Position numbers and translations under genes: made by a program
Source of the DNA: Arcanobacterium_A hippocoleae_A
GTDB lineage: Bacteria; Actinomycetota; Actinomycetes; Actinomycetales; Actinomycetaceae
Direction: 5' to 3' (one strand)
NCBI GenBank assembly: GCA_040360365.1
Contig: CP136412.1
Length of the DNA stretch: 64,000 nt
The notes under the pieces: model-generated
What the model saw: the letters and a program-made list of their open reading frames with translations, nothing else
Databases searched by the model: none
Told to the model about the DNA's origin: nothing
Part shown: piece by piece, positions 31,207 to 42,205 of the stretch
Position numbering within the stretch: position 1 is the stretch's first letter
Layout: every line of letters starts with the position of its first letter

Positions 31207-33303
31207 CTAAAACCGGAAAGATTGTATCAGTGCTAAAATTTCTTCACCGTATTTGGCGAGCTTCATTGTGCCGATACCTTTAATTAATCGGAGTTCGTCA
31301 AGACTTTTCGGCTTTTCTGCTGCAATGCGATACAGCACAGTATCGTGAAAAATCGTGTATGCAGGTTTATTTTCGGCACGGGAAATGTTTGTGCGCCATT
31401 CGCATAGCGCGGTAAAAAGCTGCATTGCTTCAGGGTGTTCTGTGCGGAAACGGATCTGATTCTCTTTGGCGTTTCGGCGTTTAAGTGCCGAGCGTGAAAT
31501 CTCGCGCGGCCAAATTTGCTGCAAAAACTGTGATGCTTTTCGTTTCTTGCCGTTAATATTTGCTTTCGAACATGAAATATAGAGTTCATCAGCTGCGCGT
31601 GTAATTCCAACGTAGAATAGCCGTCGTTCTTCTGCAATTCCGGCAGCTGTGCGGGCGTGTGAAATCGGAAGCAGCCCCTCATTTACGCCGGCAAGAAATA
31701 CGATTGGCCATTCCAATCCTTTCGCGCTGTGCAGCGAGCTTAAAGTGACGCATTCAAGCTGCGGTTCAATTTCGAAGCGTGCACGATCTTCAAGATAAAC
31801 AACGAAAGCATGTACTGTAATGGGTGCGGTTCTGCCGCTGAAACTTTGCTGTACAGTGTGTTCTTTTGCGAATTTTTCACCCATTTGCCGAATTACATCC
31901 AACGATTCCCAGCGTTCGCGGCTTGCACCGGGTGCGGCGGGTGCTTCTTTCCGCCAACCGAGTTGCCAGAGTACGCCGGCAATACATTCACTTAGCGGTT
32001 TAGACGCAGTTTGAGGTGATTCTTCACGTGCCGCAGAACGCAATGCCACCATTGCGCGAATCACTTCCGGACGTTCAAAAAACGTTTTCCGCCGCGTACG
32101 GTAAACGGAATTTTTGCTTCGCTAAGCGCTGTTTCGAATTCTGCTGACTGCGCATTTGTGCGGTACAGAATTGCAATATCACGCAGTGAAGTTCCGTTTT
32201 TTGCAGGGTGTTAATTTTTGCGGCAATCTCTTTTGCTTCCGCAGTATCATCAGCGTAGCTATGAAAAACGACGGGATTTCCAGAAGTCCTTGCCGAGACG
32301 AGGGATACAGCGCCGGTTTGAGTTTTTTCGTCATTTTTGCGGGAAGTTTCGATATGCGCCGCAGTTTTATTTCGGATTTCAAATTCGGCTTCGCTGATTA
32401 CTTTGTTTGCAAGCTCCACAATTTCCGGAGTTGATCGGTAGTCTCGATTCAAGATGATGCGTTTCGCATTTGGGAAATAGTGTGTGAAATCTGCAAGATA
32501 CCGCCAATTTGCTCCAGCGAATGAATAAATTGTCTGTGAAATGTCTCCTACCACACAGATATCTTTTCGCGGTCCGAGCCAGAGCTGGAGCAGACGATGC
32601 TGCATGGGCGAAACATCTTGATATTCATCCACTACGAAATATTTATATTGTTCGCGAATCTGTTTTGCAATATCCGGGCGGTCAAGTATTATCCCAATCA
32701 AGATTAGGATTACATCTTCAAAGTCGATTACGGCTCGTTCGGTTTTGATTTCTTCATAAACTTTGATTAGTTGTGCGATATTTTGCGGAAGCTGCCCGGC
32801 AATTTCGGTATGCCCGGCTGCTGCGGCGCGCTGCGGATAATTTTCCGGGGTAACTAGCTGTACTTTCGCCCAGGCGATTTCAGCGGCAAGATCGCGTATC
32901 GTTGGAGTGTCGGTTGGAATATCAAGCCGGGCTGCGGCTTGTGAGACTAGCGGTGCAGTAAATTCTTTTATTTCCGGTACTCTTCCGCCAATTGCGTTCG
33001 GCCAAAAATAATTTAGCTGTGCAAGAGCGGCGGCATGGAAAGTTTTTACTTGTACCCCTGAATCCCGAGGTTTCTTAGCCGTGTCCGCATTTCGCCAGCT
33101 GCGCGGACCGTAAAAGTAACGGCAAGGATGTTCTGCGGCTGTACAATTCCGCTGTGTACTGCGTTTGCGATTCGATAGGTTATTGCGCGTGTTTTTCCGG
33201 CTCCCGCACCTGCAAGTACACAAACCGGCCCGCGGATTGTCTGTGCGACGGCGAGCTGGGATGAATCGAGTTGTGCTTGTAAGATTTTGGAGAAGTCGTT
33301 CAT
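31207..33303 (-). CDS. uvrD2: ATP-dependent helicase UvrD2 (three frameshifts)
   Basis: This superfamily 1A DNA helicase has the UvrD/Rep core plus a C-terminal HRDC domain (PKSLDELRLIKGIGTMKLAKYGEEIL), the layout of actinobacterial UvrD2. Motifs are visible: Walker A GPVCVLAGAGAGKTRAITYR, FVVDEYQDVSPMQHRLL (Walker B), GDISQTIYSFAGA, LNRDYRST and FYVGITRAADELYISCS. The gene reads through only if one base is added at each of three runs: plus-strand A6 at 32077-32082, T6 at 32197-32202 and C4 at 33055-33058. These restore GGKRFFERPEVIRAM, QKNGTSLRDIAILYRTN and GIQGVQVKTFHAAAL. I use ATG 33303; an in-frame GTG at 33330 is weaker. Length is about 700 residues. Confidence 0.92.
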
Positions 33304-33928
33304 TTCAATAATCCATTTTTTGAGATTCACAGTTTTTGTCTGTTTTAATTTTGCATTTGATTATTGTCTGTTAGCGGATTTTATCGGCGGATTTTTGCTG
33401 GGCAGATTCTAATTTGCTGCATATAGACTTGAGTTATCAAAATTCTATTCAGCATGATTGTATCTGGTTGCAGGAAATCCTGGTTGGCTTGCGGAGAAAC
33501 TGTGTATTATGCGGCTGTTTGTCTCGGTTCCGCTGTTTCTTTCAGTTCCTTTGTTTCCCGCGGTTTGGCTGTAAAGATTCGGCAATTTTTATTTCTTGCA
33601 AAATTTGCTTTCCGGATGTACTGTTCACGGTTTTAATTTCCGTTCATTTCCCGGCAGATAATTCGCTGTCTGTGTGAAATGTGTGCAGTATTGAAATGTG
33701 ATTGCGGATCGGAATATGAATGCCGGTAAACATAACTTTGCAAATTCACATCTATGCCGGGTGCAAAATTAACTAAAAACTGCAAGAATAAACGGGGAAA
33801 TAAAGTCGATTACTGCAGCGGTACAAGTTTTTCAGTACGGAATATTTGGTGCTGTCTCGGCTTTCTTTCCATATGCTATGGTTCAAGAGTTGAATCTTCC
33901 CAATTGAAAGGTCGAGGCTATTTCGCAG
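33304..33928. other. Intergenic region between uvrD2 and glgX
   Basis: About 600 bases between divergent genes with no convincing coding sequence. Short open frames here lack ribosome sites and family resemblance. It should hold the promoters for uvrD2 and glgX, but I see no distinctive motif. Confidence 0.55.
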
Positions 33929-36255
33929 ATGCAAAAGGATTTCCAAGTCGAAGCTGAAGCTCCTGCTGCTGTGGGCGGATACTTACAGACGCAATCCGTC
34001 GAGCGGGAGAATAAAGAGATATCAAATGGGCCGCTCGGCAGACCGGTTCGTCTCGGAGCTTGGATGATCGGCAACGGAGCAGATTTTGCTGTTCGTGCAG
34101 GAAATGCGCAGCTTGTGGAAGTTTGTCTTTTTGAACGCGAATCCGATACCGGAAAACTGATTGAGCAAAGATATCCGCTGGCTCGTGGTTTTCAGGGTAT
34201 CTGGGCCGGCCATGTTGCCGGTGTAACACCTGGGCAGCTTTATGGGTACCGGGTGCATGGAAAGTGGGATCCGCGCATTGCAATGCTGCACAATCCGGCA
34301 AAAGTACTCCTTGATCCGTATGCGCGCGGAATTGGGCAGGTCCCAACTTTAGACAATTCACTATACGGATATCAGAACTATGATCAGCTAACTGCGGCCG
34401 AAAATCAAAAAGCAGCAAGAACTGCAGCTGATTTCGGTGCAGAGCGGGCAGAAGAACATCCCAAACCGCATCCTCCGATTCGCAAGAGCGATTTTTCTGT
34501 ACAAGATTCCCGTGATTCTGCACCTTTTGCGGCGCTTGGTGCCGTCGTTATTGATGAGCCGGCAAAAATACCTATCCGCGGAATCCGTGGCGGAAAACGG
34601 TGATTTATGAAGCGCACGTAGTTGGTTTTACAAAGAATTTTCAGAAGCTGCCGGCAGAAATTCGCGGAACATATGCCGGACTTGGCCACCCTGAGACGAT
34701 TAACTATTTGAAAACACTCGGAGTTACCGCAATCGAGCTGCTCCCAATTCATGCGAAGTTCTCTGAACCGTTTCTGGCGAAAAAGGTCTGGAAAATTACT
34801 GGGGATACAACACACTTTCTTATTTCGCCCCTGAACCAAGCTATGCTACTGCTGCCGCGCAGCAAGCCGGACCGCAGGCAGTAATCAGCGAAGTAAAACA
34901 GGCAATCCAGGATCTGCACGCTGCAGGTATTGAAGTGCTTCTTGACGTAGTTTATAACCATACGTGCGAAGCTGGTGCCGACGGGCCGACTCTTTCATTG
35001 CGCGGGCTTGATAATACTTCCTACTATCGACATAATTCGCGGCAAATCGGGGAGTTGAAAGATACTACTGGCTGCGGTAATTCTTTAGATTTCCGCCGCA
35101 TCACAGTGCTCCAGCTGACGCTTGATTCGCTGCGGTATTGGGTTGAAGTGATGGGCGTTGATGGTTTTCGTTTCGATCTCGCGGTGACGCTTGGCCGTGA
35201 GGGGATAATTTTAACCATCATCACCCGCTCTATGGGGCGATGGCCACTGACCCGGTACTTTGCAATGTGAAGCTGATTAATGAGCCGTGGGATCTTGGTC
35301 CGAATGGATGGCAGACTGGAAATTTCCCAATTCCGTGCGCGGATTGGAACGACCATTTCCGCAATAGTGTACGTGCTTTTTGGGTGAGCGAACCTGCGCG
35401 GATTGCAGCGGGCGGAATCGGAAATGATATGCGTGATTTAGCGACCCGGCTTTCCGGATCAGCTGATCTTTTCAGTCATGGAATTATCCCCGGCGGGCGG
35501 GGAATTTATGCCGCAATTAATTTCGTGACTGCTCATGACGGCTTCACAATGCGTGATCTGGTTTCTTACAACCGGAAACATAACGAAGCCAATCTTGAAG
35601 ATAATCGTGATGGGTCTGATAATAATTCCTCATGGAATCATGGTGAAGAGGGCGGTGCGAATCCGGAGATTGAAAAACAGCGCCGGAAGAGTGTCCGCAA
35701 TCTGCTTGCAACTTTAATTTGTGCTGCCGGTACGCCGATGCTTACTGCCGGTGATGAAGTTTATAAGACGCAAAACGGCAATAATAATGCTTACTGCCAA
35801 AATAGTGAGATTTCATATCTGGCTTGGGATGATTCTGCAGCTGCGCAGAATATGTTTGCGACGGTTTCCTATCTTTTGCGGTTGCGCCGCGAACATCTCA
35901 CATTCCGTCCAGATAGTTTTTATACGGGCGAGTTTGGTGACGATGAGATTCGTGATCTTGAATGGTTTGACGCGTTCGGGCAGCGGCTTGCTGACTATAA
36001 ATGGTTCGACGGGGAGTGCGGACAATTCAAATGCTTCGCTCGGGTAACCGGAAAGATGCGGACGTCTTGCTGGTCCTTAATGGTTCGATTGCGGAAACTG
36101 AACTGCAGTTAGCGCCAGGCAGAGGGATTGACTACCAGCTTGTTTGGGATTCGAATTGGGAAACTCCGCGTGAGAATTTACCGCTTTTTAAGGCAGGCGC
36201 CCCGACCCGTATTGGCGGTACATCGATTCAAATTTACTTTGCGAACCGAAACTGA
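33929..36255 (+). CDS. glgX: Glycogen debranching enzyme GlgX-like (four frameshifts)
   Basis: This is a GH13 isoamylase-type enzyme that cleaves alpha-1,6 branches in glycogen or limit dextrin. The N-terminal domain is RPVRLGAWMIGNGADFAVRA to AGVTPGQLYGYRVHGKWDP. Catalytic blocks are DVVYNHTCEAG, VDGFRFDLAVTLGREG (nucleophile Asp) and NEPWDLGPNGWQTGNFP (acid Glu), then FVTAHDGFTMRDLV. Four one-base losses break it: A5 34564-34568, A5 34780-34784, G4 35201-35204 and G4 36011-36014. Restoring them gives AKNTYPRNPW, AKKGLENYWGYNTLS, REGDNFNHHHPLYGAM and DGGVRTIQMLRSG. Corrected length is about 776 residues. It appears monocistronic. Confidence 0.92.
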
Positions 36256-36753
36256 GTTTATTTTTCGGCAGTATCAGGAGATATTTTCGGAGTTAGGCTT
36301 CCGAATAGATATTTGTGCATATCCGACGGCGAGAACTCTGTTTCATTTCATAACCGGCGGGCATAATTGCATTTCTTTTACGTAACTGCTGGCAAAAACA
36401 CGGTTTTGTTATGTAAGCGGCGGCGAGAACTTCAGTTGCGGTTATTGCCGCCGGAAGTATCTGTGTTTGTTCCGGCCGCAGGATTACAGGAACGACGGTA
36501 TTCCCGGCGTGAAATAAATTCAGAGATGATGCCGTCAGCTGCACAGGATTGGGTAAATCCTGCTGCCGGGAAAGATTATTAACCAGCTGTTTCGTCGGAC
36601 GAAAGCGGCGCTCCCGCCATAAATGAATGCCATTAAATGACGCACCGCAGCATACAGAGTATATAGATACAAGGAAATCCAGATAGCTGCAGAAAGCTGG
36701 GAAAATGTGCCTGAGATCCGCTAATCGCGCACTAATCGTTCAATATTTGCTTC
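36256..36753. other. Convergent intergenic region after glgX
   Basis: About 500 bases between the glgX stop and the end of the metalloprotease-family gene on the other strand. Open frames here are short and show no family features. I see no strong hairpin. Confidence 0.5.
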
Positions 36754-38279
36754 CTATTCATCAGCTTCATCAGTTTCATCAGTGTGCTCCGCTTTTCCGG
36801 CAGTATTTTCTGAATCAGCCGTATTAAACAAATCGGCGAGGAATGAATCGAGCTCTGCAGCAATATCATCAGAAGGTTCGGTGCTGAAAAACTGTTGGAT
36901 ATCGCCCGTAAGTATCTTCGCACTTGGGAGCAAGTCTGGATGTTTCCAGAGTCCGTCGCGCTCCGCGATTCCAAGCTTCGCTTCCGCTGTTTGCCAGAAA
37001 GCGACGGCATCACGCATCGAACGCGGGGTAAGCTCCATCCCGAGCTGCATTTCCCAAACATTTTTTGCGGGATTATCAGTAGCGTAACGGCGAGTGAACA
37101 TCTCCCGAAGTGCAATCGCATTTGGCAGATGCGGGGAAACTGCACGTGCAGAAACCTCACTCACCCAGCCTTCAACCAGTGAAATTAGATGCTCCAGCCG
37201 ATCTAATGCCTCCTGCTGTGTCGGAGAAATTTCGAGTGCGAAAATATCGCTAAGGTCAATTTCGGCAGCTGCCTGCGGATTTTCAAGCGAGATATCGCGG
37301 ATTTTTCCTCAATCGCATCTGAATCAATTTCGATTCCGCGTGCGTACTCAGCAACAGTATCAAGTATGCGTGCGCGGAGCCACGGCACATGTGTGAAGAG
37401 CCGTGCCGCAGCAAGCTCGCGTACTGCAACATAAGCAAGAACTTCAGATTCTGCGATTTCGAGGTCTGCGGCAAATTCGGCGATATTTGCGGGGACAAGC
37501 GCGGCTGTGGAGGCTTCCATTAGCGGCAGACCAGTATCTGAAGTTCCAAAAGAGCTTCCTGCGAGTTGCGCAAGCGCACTGCCGTATTGGATTCCGAGTA
37601 TTGAACTGATTAATGAACCGAATAATGCTGCCGGATTCTCCATCATCGGAAGCATGTGTTTCATTTCATCAGGCATCTCGCCCATTCGCTCTTGAAGCGT
37701 TTCCATAATTGCGCGGGAAATATTTTCACCCACCGGATCCATTAAACGTTTATATGTCGCAAGTGAATGTGCAATCCAGTCAAGACGATTCCACGCCATA
37801 TTCGTGCCGGTTACCGGACCAAGTTCAGTAGCTGCGTCGAGCCACAGCGAGGCGATACGCAGTGCGTTTCGAGCGCGCTCGCCCTGTGTGCTTGTGAGTG
37901 AATCAAGATTCTTCTGTGCCACAGTTTGCCGGGCAATTTCTTCGGCGATTTTCCAGTTCACCGGACCTTTGCCATTCGAACCGAGCATATCTTGAATTTG
38001 CTGTGAAATAATAGTGAAGTTTTCGCCAGCGAAAATATTGGGGAAGCTATTATTTCCGCTATTTTCTCCCTGACCCATTGCAAAAGGAATCCCGGGCATC
38101 CCCGGAATCTGCGGCATTCCCATTTGCGAAATATTCTCCGGATTAATTCCTTGCTTCTTCATTGAAGCAATAATTTCTTCTGCAGCTTTATCGCCCAAAA
38201 TCGAACGCAGCATCTGCTCCAGCTCGTTGAAACCATGTTCATCATCACCGCGATGTGAGTTATTCATTTCTGCACTCAT
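36754..38279 (-). CDS. Zinc-dependent metalloprotease-family (DUF2342-like) protein (frameshifted)
   Basis: This matches the large actinobacterial family annotated as zinc-dependent metalloprotease / F420-biosynthesis-associated. It is recognised by ARQTVAQKNLDSLTSTQGER in the middle, YGSALAQLAGSSFGTSDTG, IAEFAADLEIAESEVLAYVA, and the later HLISLVEGWVSEVSARA region. The N-terminus is a Gly/Pro/Met-rich disordered stretch (GMPQIPGMPGIPFAMG). ATG 38279 is chosen for its strong AGGAGG. The frame is lost at the plus-strand T5 run 37302-37306; one more base gives AIEEKIRDISLENPQAAAE. No plain HExxH is seen, and proteolysis is inferred from family naming only. Corrected length is about 508 residues. 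Confidence 0.85.
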
Positions 38280-38502
38280 CGAATCCTCCTGTTTTCTTAT
38301 CAATAGCGTATCTGCTGCTGCCGAAATGCCACAATTCAGTATCGTAGTGTCCGGCGGGTTCAGCACTCAGCGAATCTCGACGGCAGCGATACGGAAGCTA
38401 TCTTTTAGAAAGCGCGGTACTCTGGTATGCAGATATTAATTATTGGCTGCTAATTTGGACAGTTACTTGCACAGTTAACTGACTTCGTTTGGAGATAGAT
38501 TC

Positions 38503-39782
38503 ATGATTTTTCGGAAACACAGGGTGCAGCTTCCCGATGATACGCTGCGCAAAATGAGTTTGCCGGATAAGCTTTGGCCTAGTTCGAAAAAATCTGCTGC
38601 ACACCAGAGCGGCCCGATTAGTTCTCCCCGCAATTTTTCATCACAGGTGCTGCAAAAAACACATTACGGCAGGCTGATTTGCTCAGGCGCGGTATTTACT
38701 TTGCTGCTGCTTGTTGTGATGGTGATGCCTTCCGGATATTTGGTGGAAGCTGCCGGGCCGGCAATTGATGTTAACTCCAAGATTGACGGGAAACCGTTAG
38801 TTGAAATTCGCGGGGCGGATACGTATGAAAGCGATACGAAGCTATTTATGACGACGGTTAGCGCGTGGGGAAATCCGAACCAGGGTGTGCCGGGCGCGCA
38901 GGCAGCGGCAGCTTTATTTGGGCGTGAAGCGCAGCTGGTCCCGGTGCGGGCATATTATCCAAAAGAAGTCACGGCGAAAGAAGTGGAAGCGCAGAACACG
39001 CAGCTGATGGTGAATTCGCAGGATTCAGCCGCATTACTTGCTTTCGAAATGGCTGGTTATCCGGTTAGTATGGATGTGAAAGTGGTGGGAGTAAATTCTC
39101 AGGCTCCGTCGGGAAAAGTGCTCAAACCGGGCGATATTATTCGCGGAATCGGGGCGGCAGATTCTGCAGGGAAAACGGGTGAAAAGCACCTTGCGGTTAC
39201 GCCGGCAAAATCGCATTATGAATTGTCAAAAGTACTTGATCGGGTGAAGCCTGGTACTGAGATTACCCTCGAAATTGAACGTGCAGGCAAACGAGAATTG
39301 GTCAGTTTTCCGACGATGGAATATCATCCTGATACTACCGGCTGGGTTCATCCGGGTTCGCTGCTGGGAGTGGCGATTACCGTCGAAAATGTGAAACTGC
39401 CGGCGGAAGTGAAGTATCTTGTCGACGGAATTGGCGGGCCGAGCGCAGGGAATATGTTTGCGCTCGGGATTTATGATGCGCTTACCCCGGGCAGTCTTGG
39501 CGGCGGAAAAAGATTGCCGGAACCGGCAGTGTGGCGTGGGACGGCGATATCGAACCGATTGGCGGGATTACGCATAAGCTGGCGGGTGCATCCGCTGAAG
39601 GAGCGACGGATTTCCTTGCCCCCGCCGAAAATTGCCGTGAAACAATCGGGTTTGAGCCGGAAGGAATGCATATTTGGGCGGTACGGAACACACCGGAAGC
39701 TGTGGAAGCAGTAAAAGCGATTGCTGCCGGAACAACTTCTGGATTGCAGAGCTGTAAAGATATTGCTGCTGCCGCTTCCTAA
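38503..39782 (+). CDS. PDZ and Lon-type (S16) membrane protease, YlbL-like (frameshifted)
   Basis: This membrane-anchored protease has a cytoplasmic N-terminus, one helix (LICSGAVFTLLLLVVMVMP), a PDZ domain at about residues 175-270 (VNSQAPSGKVLKPGDIIRGI) and a C-terminal Lon-type proteolytic domain. The Ser of the Ser-Lys dyad is in DGIGGPSAGNMFALGIYDAL and the Lys is in GITHKLAGASAEGATDFLAP. The frame breaks at the A5 run 39507-39511; one more A gives GGKKIAGTGSVAWDGDIEPI. Corrected length is about 426 residues. The gene is divergent from the DUF2342-like gene, an arrangement I recognise from other actinobacteria. Confidence 0.91.
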
Positions 39783-39788
39783 GAACTT

Positions 39789-40394
39789 TTACTCTGCAGA
39801 CAGATCCGTAAAAGTTACGGCGAGTGCTGAGCAGAGTTCTGCAAGCAGTGTTTCGCTGGAAAGAACCAGTGAGTCTTTGTCGTGATTGCGCATCCGTAAT
39901 GCGCCCCATGTTTCTCCGCTGCGCATATAAGCGGCAACCATCCGCACATCTTGCCGATCCGGATGAGATTGCAGTGCATTTAAGGCTGCACTCTCGTTTT
40001 TCGGTAAATCAATTTCGGCAGAAGCTGGAAGTATCACCCGTTCTACGCTGATTGCGGCTCCGTCGACACTATCAGGCCAATAAATCTGCCCAAGCAGCTC
40101 GCCAAGTGAATTTGCGTGCGGAAGATTCTCTTGCTCGACAGAAAAGAGGGTGTAATCGTTTGCGGTGCTGTCGAGGATGTCTGAGTTGATATCGGCGGGG
40201 AGATCTGCCTGTAACTCAGGAGCTGCTGCGAGTGCTGCTTTCGCGTTTACCAGTGCAAAGACACGAATCGGACCATCCCATCCGCCTGCTGCAACATATT
40301 TTTCGATTTCCAGTGCGGCATCTTTGAGCGCCTGCAGTTTCGGTGTGATTTCGTGCGGCTGTTCTTCTTGGCCTGTAGATTGCTGCTCAGTCAT
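39789..40394 (-). CDS. PPA1309 family protein
   Basis: This 201-residue cytoplasmic protein matches the PPA1309 family of actinobacteria: KLQALKDAALEIEKYVAAGGWDGPIRVFALVNA near the N-terminus, then a middle block with LGELLGQIYWPDSVDGAAIS and VERVILPASAEIDLP, and RQDVRMVAAYMRSGETWGALRMR before the end. The family function is unknown. It is convergent with the YlbL-like protease gene, six bases apart, and keeps the usual neighbourhood of protease, PPA1309 and UPF0182 genes. Confidence 0.88.
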   Translation of the reverse strand: MTEQQSTGQEEQPHEITPKLQALKDAALEIEKYVAAGGWDGPIRVFALVNAKAALAAAPELQADLPADINSDILDSTANDYTLFSVEQENLPHANSLGELLGQIYWPDSVDGAAISVERVILPASAEIDLPKNESAALNALQSHPDRQDVRMVAAYMRSGETWGALRMRNHDKDSLVLSSETLLAELCSALAVTFTDLSAE

Positions 40395-40738
40395 ACTCCT
40401 ATTTTTGCATATTTTTTCCGGATTTCATTTTCGGGAATTTCCCAAATTTTCCAGTTTTCACTGAATTATTTTTCGCCGAATCAATTGGCAGATTGCACAA
40501 ACATTCTGGGTGAACCGGAATTTTGTACAGCTCCGGCAAATGCGGGTTTGGCGGAATTCTCCACGCATGTGCCGAGAGCTGTAATGATTTCGAGTTTTTA
40601 CTGAGATGATAGGGGTGGTTTCGGCAGAATTGAATTTGAACGTGTTCGTTTCAATGGGATGGCTGCTTTTATTGCGATATTTATTCACTCCAGTGCTTGC
40701 GTCATAGTTTGCGCCGGTATCAGCAGCTTCGGTGGGAG
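40395..40738. other. Intergenic region
   Basis: About 340 bases with no convincing gene, between the PPA1309 gene start and the end of the ThiF-like gene, both on the minus strand. It presumably carries the PPA1309 promoter. I see no distinct motif. Confidence 0.45.
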
Positions 40739-41683
40739 TTAAAACTTTTTGGGAGGTAAGACTTTCTGGCTGGGTATTATTTCGAGTGCGTCAATATATT
40801 CCAGTGCTGCCCGTAATGCTAATGCTGCTGCTAATCTGCTGCTTGCCAGCGGTGTCGGGAGGTTTTGAATTGTGCGTGCTTGCGGACTAATTACCGCCCA
40901 GTTTGTTTCGGCGGTGCTGCGATAACGCTCCAGGCACATTCCGCACGGGCCGAAATCAGGCAGGCAAAGCGGTCCGATGGTGATGTCAATTTCTTCCGTA
41001 ATTACGATGAGCGCAGGTATTGAACGCGATAGATAGTCATTGATTTCGATTGGGTCAATGCTATTGCTTCCGGTTACTATCGCTAAGTGCGGAGTTGGAT
41101 TTTCTGCGCGTTTTATTCCCGTTGCGGTGTAATTTGAAACTACTGTTTCGATATGCGGTGAATTTGCCCGCAAATAGCTTGCGAGCGCCCGATTTTTCCG
41201 TAAGCCAATGTAATTTTCCCGTAATACCGGGTGGGAGCGCTGGCCTGTGAACTTAGTGTCGCAGAGCTTTAATCTCCCGATTCCGCTTTCTGCGAGTGCA
41301 AGTACAATCTCAGTTCCAATCCAGTTCAAATACGGAATTTCTACGCATACCTGTGTTCTCGTAACTGGAAGTGTTCTGTGAATCCGCCAATTTGCACGGT
41401 ATTCATTGAGAAGTTTCGGTGAGATATCCGCCAGTTCCTGCGGTTCAAAAAGTTGAGCTTGCTGCAGCGAGTTAATAATTTGTACACATCGGTTTGCTTT
41501 AATATCGTATTCGACGCTAAACAAGGCAATCTCTTCCGGGGTATGTGCGCGGGTAAGCGCCTCGACGAACCTTAGCTCTTGCTTATTAAGATTTGAAAAA
41601 CATCTCGCAATTCTTGGATCCAGCCCGATTTGTGCATGCTGCATACTGCTCCAATAGATTCCGAGTCCGCTGTTGAGCTGCAT
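40739..41683 (-). CDS. ThiF/E1-like Rossmann protein
   Basis: This 314-residue protein resembles the ThiF-like proteins found beside UPF0182 genes in actinobacteria and the leader-binding partner proteins of azoline peptide systems. The N-terminal ~100 residues look like a winged-helix region (RFVEALTRAHTPEEIALFS). A degenerate nucleotide-binding segment follows (LNWIGTEIVLALAESGIGRL), then IGPLCLPDFGPCGMCLERY with a single C-x2-C. The adenylation residues of true E1 enzymes are not evident, and no peptide precursor or azoline cluster is nearby. I use ATG 41683 because GGAGAAG sits just upstream; an earlier start would be Lys/Arg-only sequence. Function unknown. Confidence 0.7.
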   Translation of the reverse strand: MQLNSGLGIYWSSMQHAQIGLDPRIARCFSNLNKQELRFVEALTRAHTPEEIALFSVEYDIKANRCVQIINSLQQAQLFEPQELADISPKLLNEYRANWRIHRTLPVTRTQVCVEIPYLNWIGTEIVLALAESGIGRLKLCDTKFTGQRSHPVLRENYIGLRKNRALASYLRANSPHIETVVSNYTATGIKRAENPTPHLAIVTGSNSIDPIEINDYLSRSIPALIVITEEIDITIGPLCLPDFGPCGMCLERYRSTAETNWAVISPQARTIQNLPTPLASSRLAAALALRAALEYIDALEIIPSQKVLPPKKF

Positions 41684-42205
41684 TTTTCTTCTCCGTTTTC
41701 GTCGTATTCTTTTTCTATTTTTCTCCAAAATTTCTGCAGAATCAGCTGCGTTTTGCGGCTGCAGGATTAAATCTTTTTGCAGGCAGCCGAACCGGCTGCG
41801 TTTGAAAAACTAGCTTTTCTGTATTCCAAAAAATACCCGGTCTGTAAAATCGGAAAGTAAATTCTCCACGTTTGTGGATTTCGAAAGCATACAGATACGG
41901 ATTCAAATTACGCTGAAAGATTCACTTGTAAATTTGGGTTGTATACAAACAGGATTGAACTGTTTACATTCGCCGTAATCCGTTCGCGATGATTTGTTTT
42001 CCGTGGTTCGTTCTTGTTTTCTGCGGTTCGTTCGCGGTGAGCAGGTAAAGTCGGTCGCTTTTTGCTTTCTCTGGTAGCCTTTTGATTATCGAAAATTGAA
42101 AAGTTTTGCTGATTTCGCCGCTGCCTGAGCTTGCGGGAATTTAGCAGACTGTTCAAAAGACTGATGGAAAGTTAAATAAGTTTCTGAACAAAAGAGGTAA
42201 TAAAT
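41684..42205. other. Divergent intergenic region upstream of the UPF0182 gene
   Basis: About 520 bases between divergent genes. No gene is supported. A short imperfect direct repeat around GGTTCGTTC occurs near 42005 and 42026. Promoters of both flanking genes are expected here. Confidence 0.5.

Noticed and set aside
33414..33677. Open frame of 87 codons between uvrD2 and glgX
   Set aside because: No ribosome site, no family resemblance and Cys/Phe-rich composition of chance frames.
36293..36582. Short open frames on both strands after glgX
   Set aside because: No ribosome sites, overlapping each other antisense and without recognisable features.
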